Source: an uncultured Prevotellaceae bacterium
GTDB taxonomy: Bacteria; Bacteroidota; Bacteroidia; Bacteroidales; Muribaculaceae
Direction: 5' to 3'
Length of the DNA stretch: 22,823 bases
Assembly: GCA_937916085.1 (NCBI GenBank)
Contig: CALGGO010000041.1
Location: 1 to 22,823, forward strand
Positions 16,176 to 22,768 of this stretch are shown here, in pieces. The position numbers and the translations under genes were made by a program. The first letter of the stretch is position 1; the number at the start of each line of letters is the position of its first letter. The notes beneath the pieces were generated by a model. It saw only the letters and a list, made by a program, of their open reading frames with translations. It searched no databases and was not told where the DNA came from.

Positions 16176-18083
16176 TTAGAAAATTTGAATAGCATCGAAG
16201 TGGCAACGCGACTGGCACATACCGCAGCGGATGCACTTGAATGGATTAATAACATGAGGTTTGCGAACATCACCCATGATAGCGTCGGCGGGACAGTTGC
16301 GAGCGCAAGCGCCACAGCCTTTACACTTCTCGGGATTAACGGTATAAGTTAAGAGAGCCTTACACTGCTTAGCGCGGCAAGTGTGCTTCTTAACGTGCTC
16401 CACATATTCATCATAGAAATTGTCGATAGTTGACAATACAGGGTTTGGAGAGGTCTGTCCGAGACCACAGAGTGCGGTGTCCTTGATGGTTGACGCAAGC
16501 GACTTCAGGTGGTCGATATCCTCCATAGTGCCCTTGCCCTCGGTGATGCGGGTCAAAATCTCAAGCATGCGCTTGTTGCCGATGCGGCATGGTGTACACT
16601 TGCCGCACGACTCGCCCACGGTGAACTCAAGGTAGAACTTGGCAACCGATACCATACAGTCGTCCTCGTCCATTACAATCATACCACCCGAGCCCATCAT
16701 CGAGCCAGCGGCTGTGAGGTGCTCATAGTCGATAGGAATATCAAGGTGCTTCTCAGTCAAGCAGCCACCCGAAGGACCACCAGTCTGAACTGCCTTGAAC
16801 TTCTTGCCGTTCTTCACGCCACCACCAATGTCGTAGATAATCTCGCGCAAGGTAGTGCCCATAGGAACCTCGATAAGTCCCACATTATTGATTTTTCCCG
16901 CCAAAGCAAACACTTTTGTGCCCTTCGACTTCTCGGTACCGATAGAGGCGAACCAGTCGGCGCCCTTTGTGAGAATGATGGGAACGTTGGCAAGAGTCTC
17001 AACGTTATTAACGTTAGTAGGATATCCCATATAACCGCTCTCGGCAGGGAATGGAGGTTTAAGAGTTGGCTCACCGCGCTTGCCTTCCATAGAGTGGATA
17101 AGAGCAGTCTCCTCACCGCACACGAAGGCACCAGCACCGTAGCGAATCTCGATATCGAAATCAAACTCGCTGCCCATGATGCGCTTGCCAAGCATGCCGT
17201 ATTCGCGGGCCTGATCGATGGCAATCTTCAGGCGATGCACTGCCAGTGGATACTCGGCGCGGATGTAGATAAGACCCTCGCTGGCACCAATGCAGTATCC
17301 GCACAATGCCATTGCCTCAATCACTGAATGGGGGTCACCCTCCATGATAGAGCGATCCATGAACGCTCCAGGGTCTCCCTCGTCGGCGTTACATACCACA
17401 TACTTGTGCTCAGCCTGATAGTTGCGCGCAAAGCCCCACTTCATGCCAGTTGGGAAGCCGGCGCCACCACGGCCACGAAGTCCCGACTTCTTGATGATGT
17501 CGATAACCTCCTCGGGAGTCTGGTTTTGCAAAGCGTTAGAGAGTGCGGCATAGCCGTCGCGGGCGATGTACTCGGCAATGTTCTCGGGATCGATGAAACC
17601 GCAGTTGCGAAGGGCAACACGCTTCTGCTTGCGGTAGAAGTCCATGTGTTTAGAGTCGCTCACGTGCTCTGAGGTCTTAGGATCAACATAGAGCAGACGC
17701 TCTACTCGGCGACCGCCAATGACGTGCTCCTTAACGATCTCATCGGCATCCTCAGGTTTTACCTGGGTGTAGAAAGTATTGTCAGGCATTACCTTGACAA
17801 TAGGACCTTTCTCGCAAAAGCCGAAACATCCGGTTACAATCACATCAACCTTATTGGCGATGCCATTAGCTTCAATGGCAGCCTTAAGGTTCTCGACAAT
17901 TTTCGCACTGCTCGAGGCTTTACAGCCAGTACCGCCGCAGCACAGCAACTCGATGTGCTCGGTGCCCACGGCAAGTCCACAAGCCTTTTCACTCACAGCA
18001 GCATAACTCAGTTCACGAACGTTAAGGTTCGCCTGAGCTTTTTTCCTGAATTGAATCAAGTCTTCAAAGTTCAAGGTTTTCAC
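16176..18083 (-). CDS. hydB: NADH-dependent [FeFe] hydrogenase, NuoF-like flavoprotein subunit
   Basis: A 635-aa three-part protein. The N-terminal thioredoxin-like [2Fe-2S] domain has C49, C54, C86 and C90. The NuoF core has the glycine-rich loop GLRGRGGAGFPTG (201-213), NADEGDPGAFMDR (232-244) and GAGAFVCGEETALI (316-329) for FMN and NADH binding. A [4Fe-4S] site follows (C493, C496, C499, C539). The C-terminal tail has two ferredoxin clusters (C587/590/593/597 and C617/620/623/627). A CRAKQC segment at 569-574 may hold another metal. The start is GTG at 18083, as no in-frame ATG occurs between it and the upstream stop. It is first of hydB-hydA-hydC, with 21 bases to hydA. Confidence 0.96.
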   Translation of the reverse strand: MKTLNFEDLIQFRKKAQANLNVRELSYAAVSEKACGLAVGTEHIELLCCGGTGCKASSSAKIVENLKAAIEANGIANKVDVIVTGCFGFCEKGPIVKVMPDNTFYTQVKPEDADEIVKEHVIGGRRVERLLYVDPKTSEHVSDSKHMDFYRKQKRVALRNCGFIDPENIAEYIARDGYAALSNALQNQTPEEVIDIIKKSGLRGRGGAGFPTGMKWGFARNYQAEHKYVVCNADEGDPGAFMDRSIMEGDPHSVIEAMALCGYCIGASEGLIYIRAEYPLAVHRLKIAIDQAREYGMLGKRIMGSEFDFDIEIRYGAGAFVCGEETALIHSMEGKRGEPTLKPPFPAESGYMGYPTNVNNVETLANVPIILTKGADWFASIGTEKSKGTKVFALAGKINNVGLIEVPMGTTLREIIYDIGGGVKNGKKFKAVQTGGPSGGCLTEKHLDIPIDYEHLTAAGSMMGSGGMIVMDEDDCMVSVAKFYLEFTVGESCGKCTPCRIGNKRMLEILTRITEGKGTMEDIDHLKSLASTIKDTALCGLGQTSPNPVLSTIDNFYDEYVEHVKKHTCRAKQCKALLTYTVNPEKCKGCGACARNCPADAIMGDVRKPHVINPFKCIRCGMCQSRCHFDAIQIF

Positions 18084-18176
18084 TGGGTAAATTTGTTGTT
18101 TTAGTTATTAGTTGAATTTTTAATTAATTTTCTCTGTTTCTACTACCCAAAAATGTAGTGTATTCAAAAAGTCCCA

Positions 18177-18184
18177 CAAAATTA
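18177..18184 (-). promoter_or_regulatory. -7 element of the hydBAC operon
   Basis: The minus strand reads TAATTTTG (18184-18177), a full TAnnTTTG match, about 95 bases before the hydB start. The -33 region is AT-rich with only TTTA-type sequences (18204-18201 or 18210-18207), so this promoter may be weak or need an activator. Confidence 0.45.
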
Positions 18185-18272
18185 CATACATTATTTTAAT
18201 TAAAGATAAAAAAACAGTGATTTAACAACTTTTTATTATTATTTTTCATAGTACATTTTGTTATCGCTTTTT

Positions 18273-18300
18273 TTGGTGACTTTTTAAAAAAAATCACCAA
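18273..18300. promoter_or_regulatory. Inverted repeat in the hydB/phosphorylase divergent region
   Basis: TTGGTGA (18273-18279) and TCACCAA (18294-18300) flank a T-run/A-run that can also pair. It lies 30 bases upstream of the phosphorylase -7 element and could be an operator, or a hairpin ending stray antisense transcription. The 300-bp gap 18084-18383 is otherwise AT-rich and holds no gene. Confidence 0.45.
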
Positions 18301-18329
18301 TTAATGGCTGCAGTTTGAAATAAAATGCT

Positions 18330-18337
18330 TAATTTTG
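18330..18337 (+). promoter_or_regulatory. -7 element of the nucleoside phosphorylase gene
   Basis: TAATTTTG matches the -7 consensus and lies 46 bases before the ATG. The only nearby TTTG (18314-18317) is 12 bases away, too close for a -33 element, so only the -7 is supported. Confidence 0.5.
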
Positions 18338-18383
18338 CCTTTTAATTCTTGAACGAAGAACAAATCATAAAAACCTCAAAGAT

Positions 18384-19268
18384 ATGAAGAAGAAATACAT
18401 CCCCGATTCTGAGATGATCATCAACGATGATGGTTCAATCTTCCACATCCATCTGAAACCAGAGCAACTCGCCGACAATATCATCATCTGCGGCGACCCC
18501 AGTCGTGTCAATATGATTGCATCCTACTTCGACACGCAAGACTTCGAGGTGTCGAGCCGTGAGTTCCACACCATTGGCGGCACCTACAAGGGCAAGCCCA
18601 TCATGGCACTCTCGCACGGCATAGGCGGCGACAACATCGACATCGTTGTTACTGAGCTCGACGCACTTGCCAACGTGGATTTCGCGACCCGCACAGTAAA
18701 GGATGAGCACCGCACCCTCAACATCGTGCGCATTGGCACCAGTGGCGGTCTGCAGCCTTACGTGCCCGTGGGCACTCCCGTGATTGCCGCCAAGGCGTTA
18801 GGTTTCGACGGAGTGATGAACTACTATGCTGGCCGCAATGAGGCGTGTGACCTTGAATTTGAGCGCCAGTTCTGCGAGTTTGTGAAGTGGAACCCCTTGT
18901 TCTGCAAGCCTTACATCGTTGAGGCCGACCCGTCACTGGTCGAGAAGATTGGCCGTGACGATATGGTGCGTGGCTACACTATCTCGGCAGTGGGATTTTA
19001 TGGACCACAGGGACGAGAGGTGCGACTGCCACTGGCTGAGCCAGAGCTGAACAAGCGCATCGAGGCATTCGAGTATGATGGAGGCCACATCACTAACTAT
19101 GAGATGGAAGGTGCGGCGCTGCAAGGTCTCGCAAAACTCATGGGACACCGCGCCATCACCATCTGCTCTATAATCGCCAACCGCGTAGCAACTGTCGCTA
19201 ACCCCAACTACAAGACAGCTGTCAACGACTTGGTTAAGACCGTTATTGAGCGTCTGATGGCAGATTAA
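18384..19268 (+). CDS. Nucleoside phosphorylase, uridine-phosphorylase-like
   Basis: A 294-aa cytosolic enzyme of the PNP/UDP phosphorylase superfamily, splitting a nucleoside with phosphate into base and ribose-1-phosphate. The phosphate-binding GDPSR is at 37-41, a second phosphate/ribose block VRIGTSGGLQ ends near 124, and the nucleoside-binding TNYEMEGAAL has E240, M241 and E242. The glutamates of the MEG motif contact the ribose. The overall pattern resembles uridine phosphorylase more than trimeric purine phosphorylases, but base preference cannot be fixed from sequence alone. It is a single-gene unit with its own -7 element and a strong terminator. Confidence 0.9.
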   Translation: MKKKYIPDSEMIINDDGSIFHIHLKPEQLADNIIICGDPSRVNMIASYFDTQDFEVSSREFHTIGGTYKGKPIMALSHGIGGDNIDIVVTELDALANVDFATRTVKDEHRTLNIVRIGTSGGLQPYVPVGTPVIAAKALGFDGVMNYYAGRNEACDLEFERQFCEFVKWNPLFCKPYIVEADPSLVEKIGRDDMVRGYTISAVGFYGPQGREVRLPLAEPELNKRIEAFEYDGGHITNYEMEGAALQGLAKLMGHRAITICSIIANRVATVANPNYKTAVNDLVKTVIERLMAD

Positions 19269-19289
19269 TGCCTTCGTTTCAAAAAACCA

Positions 19290-19327
19290 AAAAAGTGGCT
19301 AAGACGAAATCGTTTTAGCCACTTTTT
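19290..19327. terminator. Strong bidirectional terminator
   Basis: AAAAAGTGGCTAA (19290-19302) pairs perfectly with 19315-19327. A G-T wobble and ACG/CGT continue the stem to a 4-base AAAT loop, about 17 pairs in all. The A-run and T-run at the two ends let it serve both the phosphorylase gene and the convergent zinc-ribbon gene. Confidence 0.9.
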
Positions 19328-19355
19328 ACTTTGTTCTTTATGCTTTGTCTTTATT

Positions 19356-20135
19356 TCAAGCGTTTTGCGCCTCGATATCCGAAACACCGGCGATTGATGG
19401 GTCGATAAGCACACGTCCGCAGTACTCGCACACGATGATTTTCTTCTTCATCTTAATCTCCATCTGACGCTGTGCTGGGATGCGGTTGAAACATCCGCCA
19501 CAGGCGTTGCGCTGAACATATACCACACCAAGCCCGTTGCGAGCGTTCTTGCGAATGCGCTTGAAGGCGTTGAGCAATCGTGAATCGGCGTTGTTGATCT
19601 TGTTCTCCAGCTTCTTGGCTTTCTCGCGCTGCTTCTCCTCTTCCTGCTTGGTCTCGGCAATGATGTTGTCGAGCTCGCCTTTCTTCTCGTTGAGAACCTG
19701 CTCATTTTCTGTTAGCTGAGACTTGTAGGCCTGAATCTGCGCCTTGATGGCTTCAACCTTGTGATTAGCCTCATCTATCTTCTTCTCGGCAGACTGCACG
19801 GTGAGCTGCTGGAACTCGATTTCCTTAGTCAGATAATCATACTCTCGGTTGTTGCGCACGTTGTCCTGGTCTTTCTCATATTTTGCGATGAGATCGGTGG
19901 CCTTGTCGATAGTGTCCTTTTGATTAGCAATCAAAGTGTTGAGTTGCTCAATCTCGTCGTTGTAATTGCCGATTTTAGTTTGCAGACCCTCAATCTCATC
20001 TTCGAGGTCCTGCACCTCTAGTGGCAGCTCGCCACGCTCGGTCTTGAAACGGTCAACTTCCGACAATGTCTTCTGCAAGTCATAAAGCAGCTTCAAGCGC
20101 TCCTCTACTGTAAGTTCTTTTTCTTGTTTTGCCAT
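19356..20135 (-). CDS. Coiled-coil protein with C4 zinc ribbon (DUF164 type)
   Basis: A 259-aa protein. Residues about 10-195 are a long charged coiled coil with heptad leucines and isoleucines. The C-terminal zinc ribbon has CGGC (C212, C215) and CEYC (C236, C239), preceded by the conserved NARNGLGVVYVQRNACGGCF-type stretch of this family. No signal peptide is present. The gene starts 9 bases after the Nif3-like gene stop, a pairing I recall as conserved in Bacteroidetes. Family members have been linked to binding nucleic acid or the translation machinery, but the role here is not settled by sequence. Confidence 0.9.
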   Translation of the reverse strand: MAKQEKELTVEERLKLLYDLQKTLSEVDRFKTERGELPLEVQDLEDEIEGLQTKIGNYNDEIEQLNTLIANQKDTIDKATDLIAKYEKDQDNVRNNREYDYLTKEIEFQQLTVQSAEKKIDEANHKVEAIKAQIQAYKSQLTENEQVLNEKKGELDNIIAETKQEEEKQREKAKKLENKINNADSRLLNAFKRIRKNARNGLGVVYVQRNACGGCFNRIPAQRQMEIKMKKKIIVCEYCGRVLIDPSIAGVSDIEAQNA

Positions 20136-20144
20136 AATATTGTA

Positions 20145-21236
20145 TTATAAATAATTTACCTGGTTTTTCTCGCACTTTGCGAAATCGACTGCAAAGTTAG
20201 GATTTTTTTTCGTAATTATATCATAAAATATCTCTTTTGTGTAATGTTCGCTCTCATAATGCCCAATATCGGCAAGAATTATGCGGTCTTCGTTGCCCTG
20301 GAACTCGTGATATTTCATGTCGCCGGTGATATACACATCGGCGCCCTGCGACATCGCCAAACCCGTAAACTCGGCACCAGCACCACCACACATCGCCACG
20401 CGACGCACCTGGCGGTCGAGGTCGCCACTATAGCGCACGGTCTCCACCTCGAAAGCCGTCTTCACCTTTTTCAGAAAGTCTAGGGCATCCTGAGGCTCCA
20501 CATCGCCTATCACGCCCAAGCCAGCATATTTGTCGCCATTCTCCAGAGCAATGATGTCGAAGGCGGGCTCTTCGTAGGGATGCGCCTTAATCATGGCCGC
20601 CACTACCCTGCTGCACAAAGCCTTATGAACCAGCACCTCAAGGCGCACCTCAGGCTCGCTATGTATCTCTCCCACCTTACCTGCCCACGGCTCGGCGCCG
20701 TCAAGGGGTCGGTAGTGCCCCTCGCCTCTCATGCTGTAAGAGCAGTTGTCGTAGTTGCCAAGAGTGCCGGCACCAGCGTCGCACATCGCCTTCTCCACCT
20801 CAGCGACAGCCTCGGTGGGCACAAACACCACAATTTTGCATTGAGTGCCTTGTTGAGGGTCAAGCACACGCACGTTGGTCATCCCCAGCTTCTCGGCCAT
20901 CTTAAAGTTCACACCTCCCACGGCGCAGTCCATATTGGTATGTGCGCAATAGACGGTGATATCATGCTTGATAGCCTTAGCCACAATGCGTTCCTGATAG
21001 CTGCGGCCTGCGATTTTCTTAAGTCCACGGAACAGCAATGGGTGATGCGAGATTATCATGTTAGCACCACGTTCTATCGCCTCATCAACAATCGGCTCAC
21101 GCACATCGGTACACAGCAGCACACCAGTCACCTCGCTATCAGGGTCTCCTACCTGCATTCCTGCATTGTCCCAGCTTTCCTGCAAATACAGCGGAGCGAT
21201 AGCCTCTATAGCATCAGTAATCTCTTTAACTTTCAT
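20145..21236 (-). CDS. Nif3-like dinuclear metal-centre protein (DUF34)
   Basis: A 363-aa protein of the Nif3/YbgI/YqfO family, whose members form toroidal hexamers with a two-metal site. Likely metal ligands are H64 and H65 (SHHPL), D103 (HTNMD) and H326 with E330 (DIGHYESE). Length and the middle region (about 130-240) fit the long form with an inserted PII-like domain. The frame is open 63 codons further upstream to 21425, but that extension is lysine/phenylalanine-rich, runs through two promoters and resembles no family N-terminus. MKVKEITDAI at 21236 is the normal start, 18 bases after the nearest -7 element. The biochemical function of the family is unclear; a GTP cyclohydrolase-type label in some databases is weakly supported. 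Confidence 0.93.
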   Translation of the reverse strand: MKVKEITDAIEAIAPLYLQESWDNAGMQVGDPDSEVTGVLLCTDVREPIVDEAIERGANMIISHHPLLFRGLKKIAGRSYQERIVAKAIKHDITVYCAHTNMDCAVGGVNFKMAEKLGMTNVRVLDPQQGTQCKIVVFVPTEAVAEVEKAMCDAGAGTLGNYDNCSYSMRGEGHYRPLDGAEPWAGKVGEIHSEPEVRLEVLVHKALCSRVVAAMIKAHPYEEPAFDIIALENGDKYAGLGVIGDVEPQDALDFLKKVKTAFEVETVRYSGDLDRQVRRVAMCGGAGAEFTGLAMSQGADVYITGDMKYHEFQGNEDRIILADIGHYESEHYTKEIFYDIITKKNPNFAVDFAKCEKNQVNYL

Positions 21237-21253
21237 AGTCTCAAAATTTTCCA

Positions 21254-21284
21254 CAAAATTAGTGCAAGCCGAATACAATACAAA
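21254..21284 (-). promoter_or_regulatory. Proximal promoter of the Nif3 operon
   Basis: The minus strand has TTTG (21284-21281), 19 bases, then TAATTTTG (21261-21254). The spacer and -7 together include TCGGCTTGCACTAATTTTG, identical over 19 bases to the plus-strand promoter at 21426-21444. The start of transcription would be near 21248, giving a leader of about 12 bases before the ATG at 21236. Confidence 0.7.
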
Positions 21285-21308
21285 ATAAAAAGCGAAGTTT
21301 TTTATTTT
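21282..21308. repeat. Palindrome upstream of the proximal Nif3 promoter
   Basis: AAAATAAAAA (21282-21291) and TTTTTATTTT (21299-21308) are perfect 10-base arms around GCGAAGT. The first arm overlaps the -33 element. The matching palindrome at 21364-21391 has one base pair changed on both arms. Confidence 0.65.
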
Positions 21309-21315
21309 TATTGTT

Positions 21316-21344
21316 GAGGCGCAGCCTAATTTATCCAAAATTAG
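21316..21344 (-). repeat. Internal copy of the dispersed leader repeat
   Basis: These 29 bases equal 37-65 exactly; 19 of them (ATAAATTAGGCTGCGCCTC on the minus strand) also match the right window end. They lie directly downstream of the distal Nif3 promoter -7 and overlap it. Read on the minus strand it has nested dyads, CTAATTT-TGGAT-AAATTAG and AGGC-TGC-GCCT. Confidence 0.85.
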
Positions 21345-21366
21345 TGCAAGTTGAGAGCAGAACAAA
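21336..21366 (-). promoter_or_regulatory. Distal promoter of the Nif3 operon
   Basis: The minus strand has TTTG (21366-21363), 19 bases, then TAATTTTG (21343-21336). CTTGCACTAATTTTG is shared with the proximal promoter and with the divergent promoter. Its transcript would begin with the repeat at 21316-21344 and run through the proximal promoter into the Nif3 gene. Confidence 0.6.
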
Positions 21367-21391
21367 ATGAAAAGCAAAGTTTTTTCATTTT
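21364..21391. repeat. Palindrome upstream of the distal Nif3 promoter
   Basis: AAAATGAAAA (21364-21373) and TTTTCATTTT (21382-21391) are perfect 10-base arms around an 8-base spacer. Compared with 21282-21308, one A-T pair has become G-C on both arms, so the dyad is kept. Confidence 0.65.
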
Positions 21392-21397
21392 TTATGC

Positions 21398-21422
21398 AAA
21401 AACTCAAATAAATTTGGTTTTT
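21398..21422. repeat. Palindrome over the -33 of the AI-2E gene promoter
   Basis: AAAAAC (21398-21403) pairs with GTTTTT (21417-21422), and CAAAT (21405-21409) pairs with ATTTG (21412-21416). This leaves one bulged T and a 2-base centre. The -33 TTTG lies in the right arm. Confidence 0.6.
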
Positions 21423-21444
21423 CACTCGGCTTGCACTAATTTTG
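21413..21444 (+). promoter_or_regulatory. Promoter of the AI-2E family gene
   Basis: TTTG (21413-21416), 20 bases and TAATTTTG (21437-21444) fit the consensus. Transcription would start near 21450, about 20 bases before the ATG. The 19 bases 21426-21444 repeat, inverted, at 21254-21272. Confidence 0.7.
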
Positions 21445-21469
21445 CAACATTAAACGTTAAACGAAGTAT

Positions 21470-22735
21470 ATGGAAACATCAACGATAAAGAGACGTTATG
21501 ATTTTGACCGAGTGACTCGACTCATTATCACGATTGTGTGCATCGCTGTGGCAATCTTCGTGATCAACTATTTAAGGAATGTGCTGTTGCCATTCCTGAT
21601 AGGCGGTCTGCTTGCTTACATGCTCAACCCGCTCGTGGAGCTGATAAGGAAAGTGCTGCACTTGAAAGGTCGCGCAGTGGCCTCTATCCTTGCTATCATT
21701 ATCGCCATTGGAGCAATCACCACAGCACTTTGGTTTCTAATACCCTACTTGGTCAGTGAGGTGAGCAGCATGACGACCATGCTCACACACTATGCCAAGA
21801 CTTCGTTTGAGGTGCCTCACATCCCTGCTGCCGTCCATGACTTTATCAGGGAGAACATCAACTTGAATGAGTGGCAGAAACTGCTCACCAAAGAGCAATG
21901 GGTAAATGTGATAAACAACGTGTTGAGTGGCACCTGGAGCGTGATAGGTGGCACGTTGAGCGTGTTTTTGTCGATATTCACTATCCTGCTTATCCTGCTC
22001 TACATGTTCTTTATCTTGCTTGACTACGACAAAATCACCCGCAGCTTCAAGGCCGCCATACCTCCAAAATACCGTCGCATAGGCTTCAAAATCAGCCGAG
22101 ACGTGGAGCAGACGATGAGCCACTACTTCCGTGGGCAAGCCCTTGTGTCGCTCTTTGTGGGAATCATCTTCGCAATTGAGTTTTCTATCATTGGACTGCC
22201 CATGGCAATCGCTTTTGGACTGTTCATTGGCGTGCTCAACATGGTGCCATACCTGCAACTCGTGTCGCTACCCATCGCAGCTTTCCTGTGCCTGGTGCTA
22301 TCGGTAGATACCGGACAACCTTTCTGGCCACTCTTTGGCTGGACCTTTGCCGCCTACTGCATCTGCCAGCTAATTCAAGACTTGGTGCTCATTCCACTGA
22401 TTATGAAACAGCAGATGGGTCTTAACCCAGCCATTGTGTTCCTGTCACTCTCGGTATGGGGCTATCTCTTAGGATTTGTGGGACTTATCATCGCCCTGCC
22501 AATGACAACGCTTGTCATCAGCTATTACAGTGAGTATGTGCTCCATGCTCCAAATCCACTATACAATAAAAAGAAAAATAATAAAAAGAAAAAACGGCGC
22601 AAGGACACAGGACTTAAGCACAACGAGTCAGCCCCAATGACCTATAGCGACGAGTCCGATCCCTTGACCTATGGTGATGAGACAGTAGATGACAATTCAA
22701 TAAACAGCCAAAATTCTGCTTTAGTTGCCGATTGA
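21470..22735 (+). CDS. AI-2E family transporter/permease
   Basis: A 421-aa polytopic inner-membrane protein of the AI-2E (PF01594-type) family. Two hydrophobic segments lie at about 16-55, with others at about 68-90 and 155-185, and a cluster at 220-360 that includes SLFVGIIFAIEFSIIGLP and the NMVPYLQ block typical of the family. Members export small molecules or act as Na+/H+ antiporters; the autoinducer label is historical and no substrate can be assigned. The C-terminal tail is unusual: a basic run NKKKNNKKKKRRK (about 365-377), then an acidic, Ser/Thr-rich end with PMTYSDES and PLTYGDET repeated. No terminator is visible before the window ends. Confidence 0.88.
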   Translation: METSTIKRRYDFDRVTRLIITIVCIAVAIFVINYLRNVLLPFLIGGLLAYMLNPLVELIRKVLHLKGRAVASILAIIIAIGAITTALWFLIPYLVSEVSSMTTMLTHYAKTSFEVPHIPAAVHDFIRENINLNEWQKLLTKEQWVNVINNVLSGTWSVIGGTLSVFLSIFTILLILLYMFFILLDYDKITRSFKAAIPPKYRRIGFKISRDVEQTMSHYFRGQALVSLFVGIIFAIEFSIIGLPMAIAFGLFIGVLNMVPYLQLVSLPIAAFLCLVLSVDTGQPFWPLFGWTFAAYCICQLIQDLVLIPLIMKQQMGLNPAIVFLSLSVWGYLLGFVGLIIALPMTTLVISYYSEYVLHAPNPLYNKKKNNKKKKRRKDTGLKHNESAPMTYSDESDPLTYGDETVDDNSINSQNSALVAD

Positions 22736-22759
22736 TGTGGTTTTTTCAAAAAAACTGCG

Positions 22760-22767
22760 TAAATTTG
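22760..22767 (+). promoter_or_regulatory. Possible -7 element at right end
   Basis: TAAATTTG matches TAnnTTTG and sits directly before the repeat core ATAAATTAGGCTGCGCCTC, as at the other two copies. No TTTG is found at the -33 place; only a T-run (22741-22746) lies upstream. Confidence 0.35.
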
Positions 22768-22768
22768 A

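Noticed and set aside
15447..16352. A 301-codon plus-strand open frame opposite hydA and the end of hydB
   Set aside because: It mirrors the codon pattern of the minus-strand genes, crosses two gene boundaries and has no recognisable domain.
16509..17327. A 272-codon plus-strand open frame opposite hydB
   Set aside because: It lies fully inside hydB, whose protein has intact FMN/NADH and cluster motifs; the antisense product looks like no family.
20580..21317. A 245-codon plus-strand open frame opposite the Nif3-like gene
   Set aside because: It has no promoter of its own, runs through the divergent regulatory region, and its translation is low-complexity histidine/leucine-rich.
21470..22735. 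Calling the AI-2E family gene an autoinducer-2 exporter
   Set aside because: The family name is historical, members have varied substrates, and no quorum-sensing genes lie nearby.
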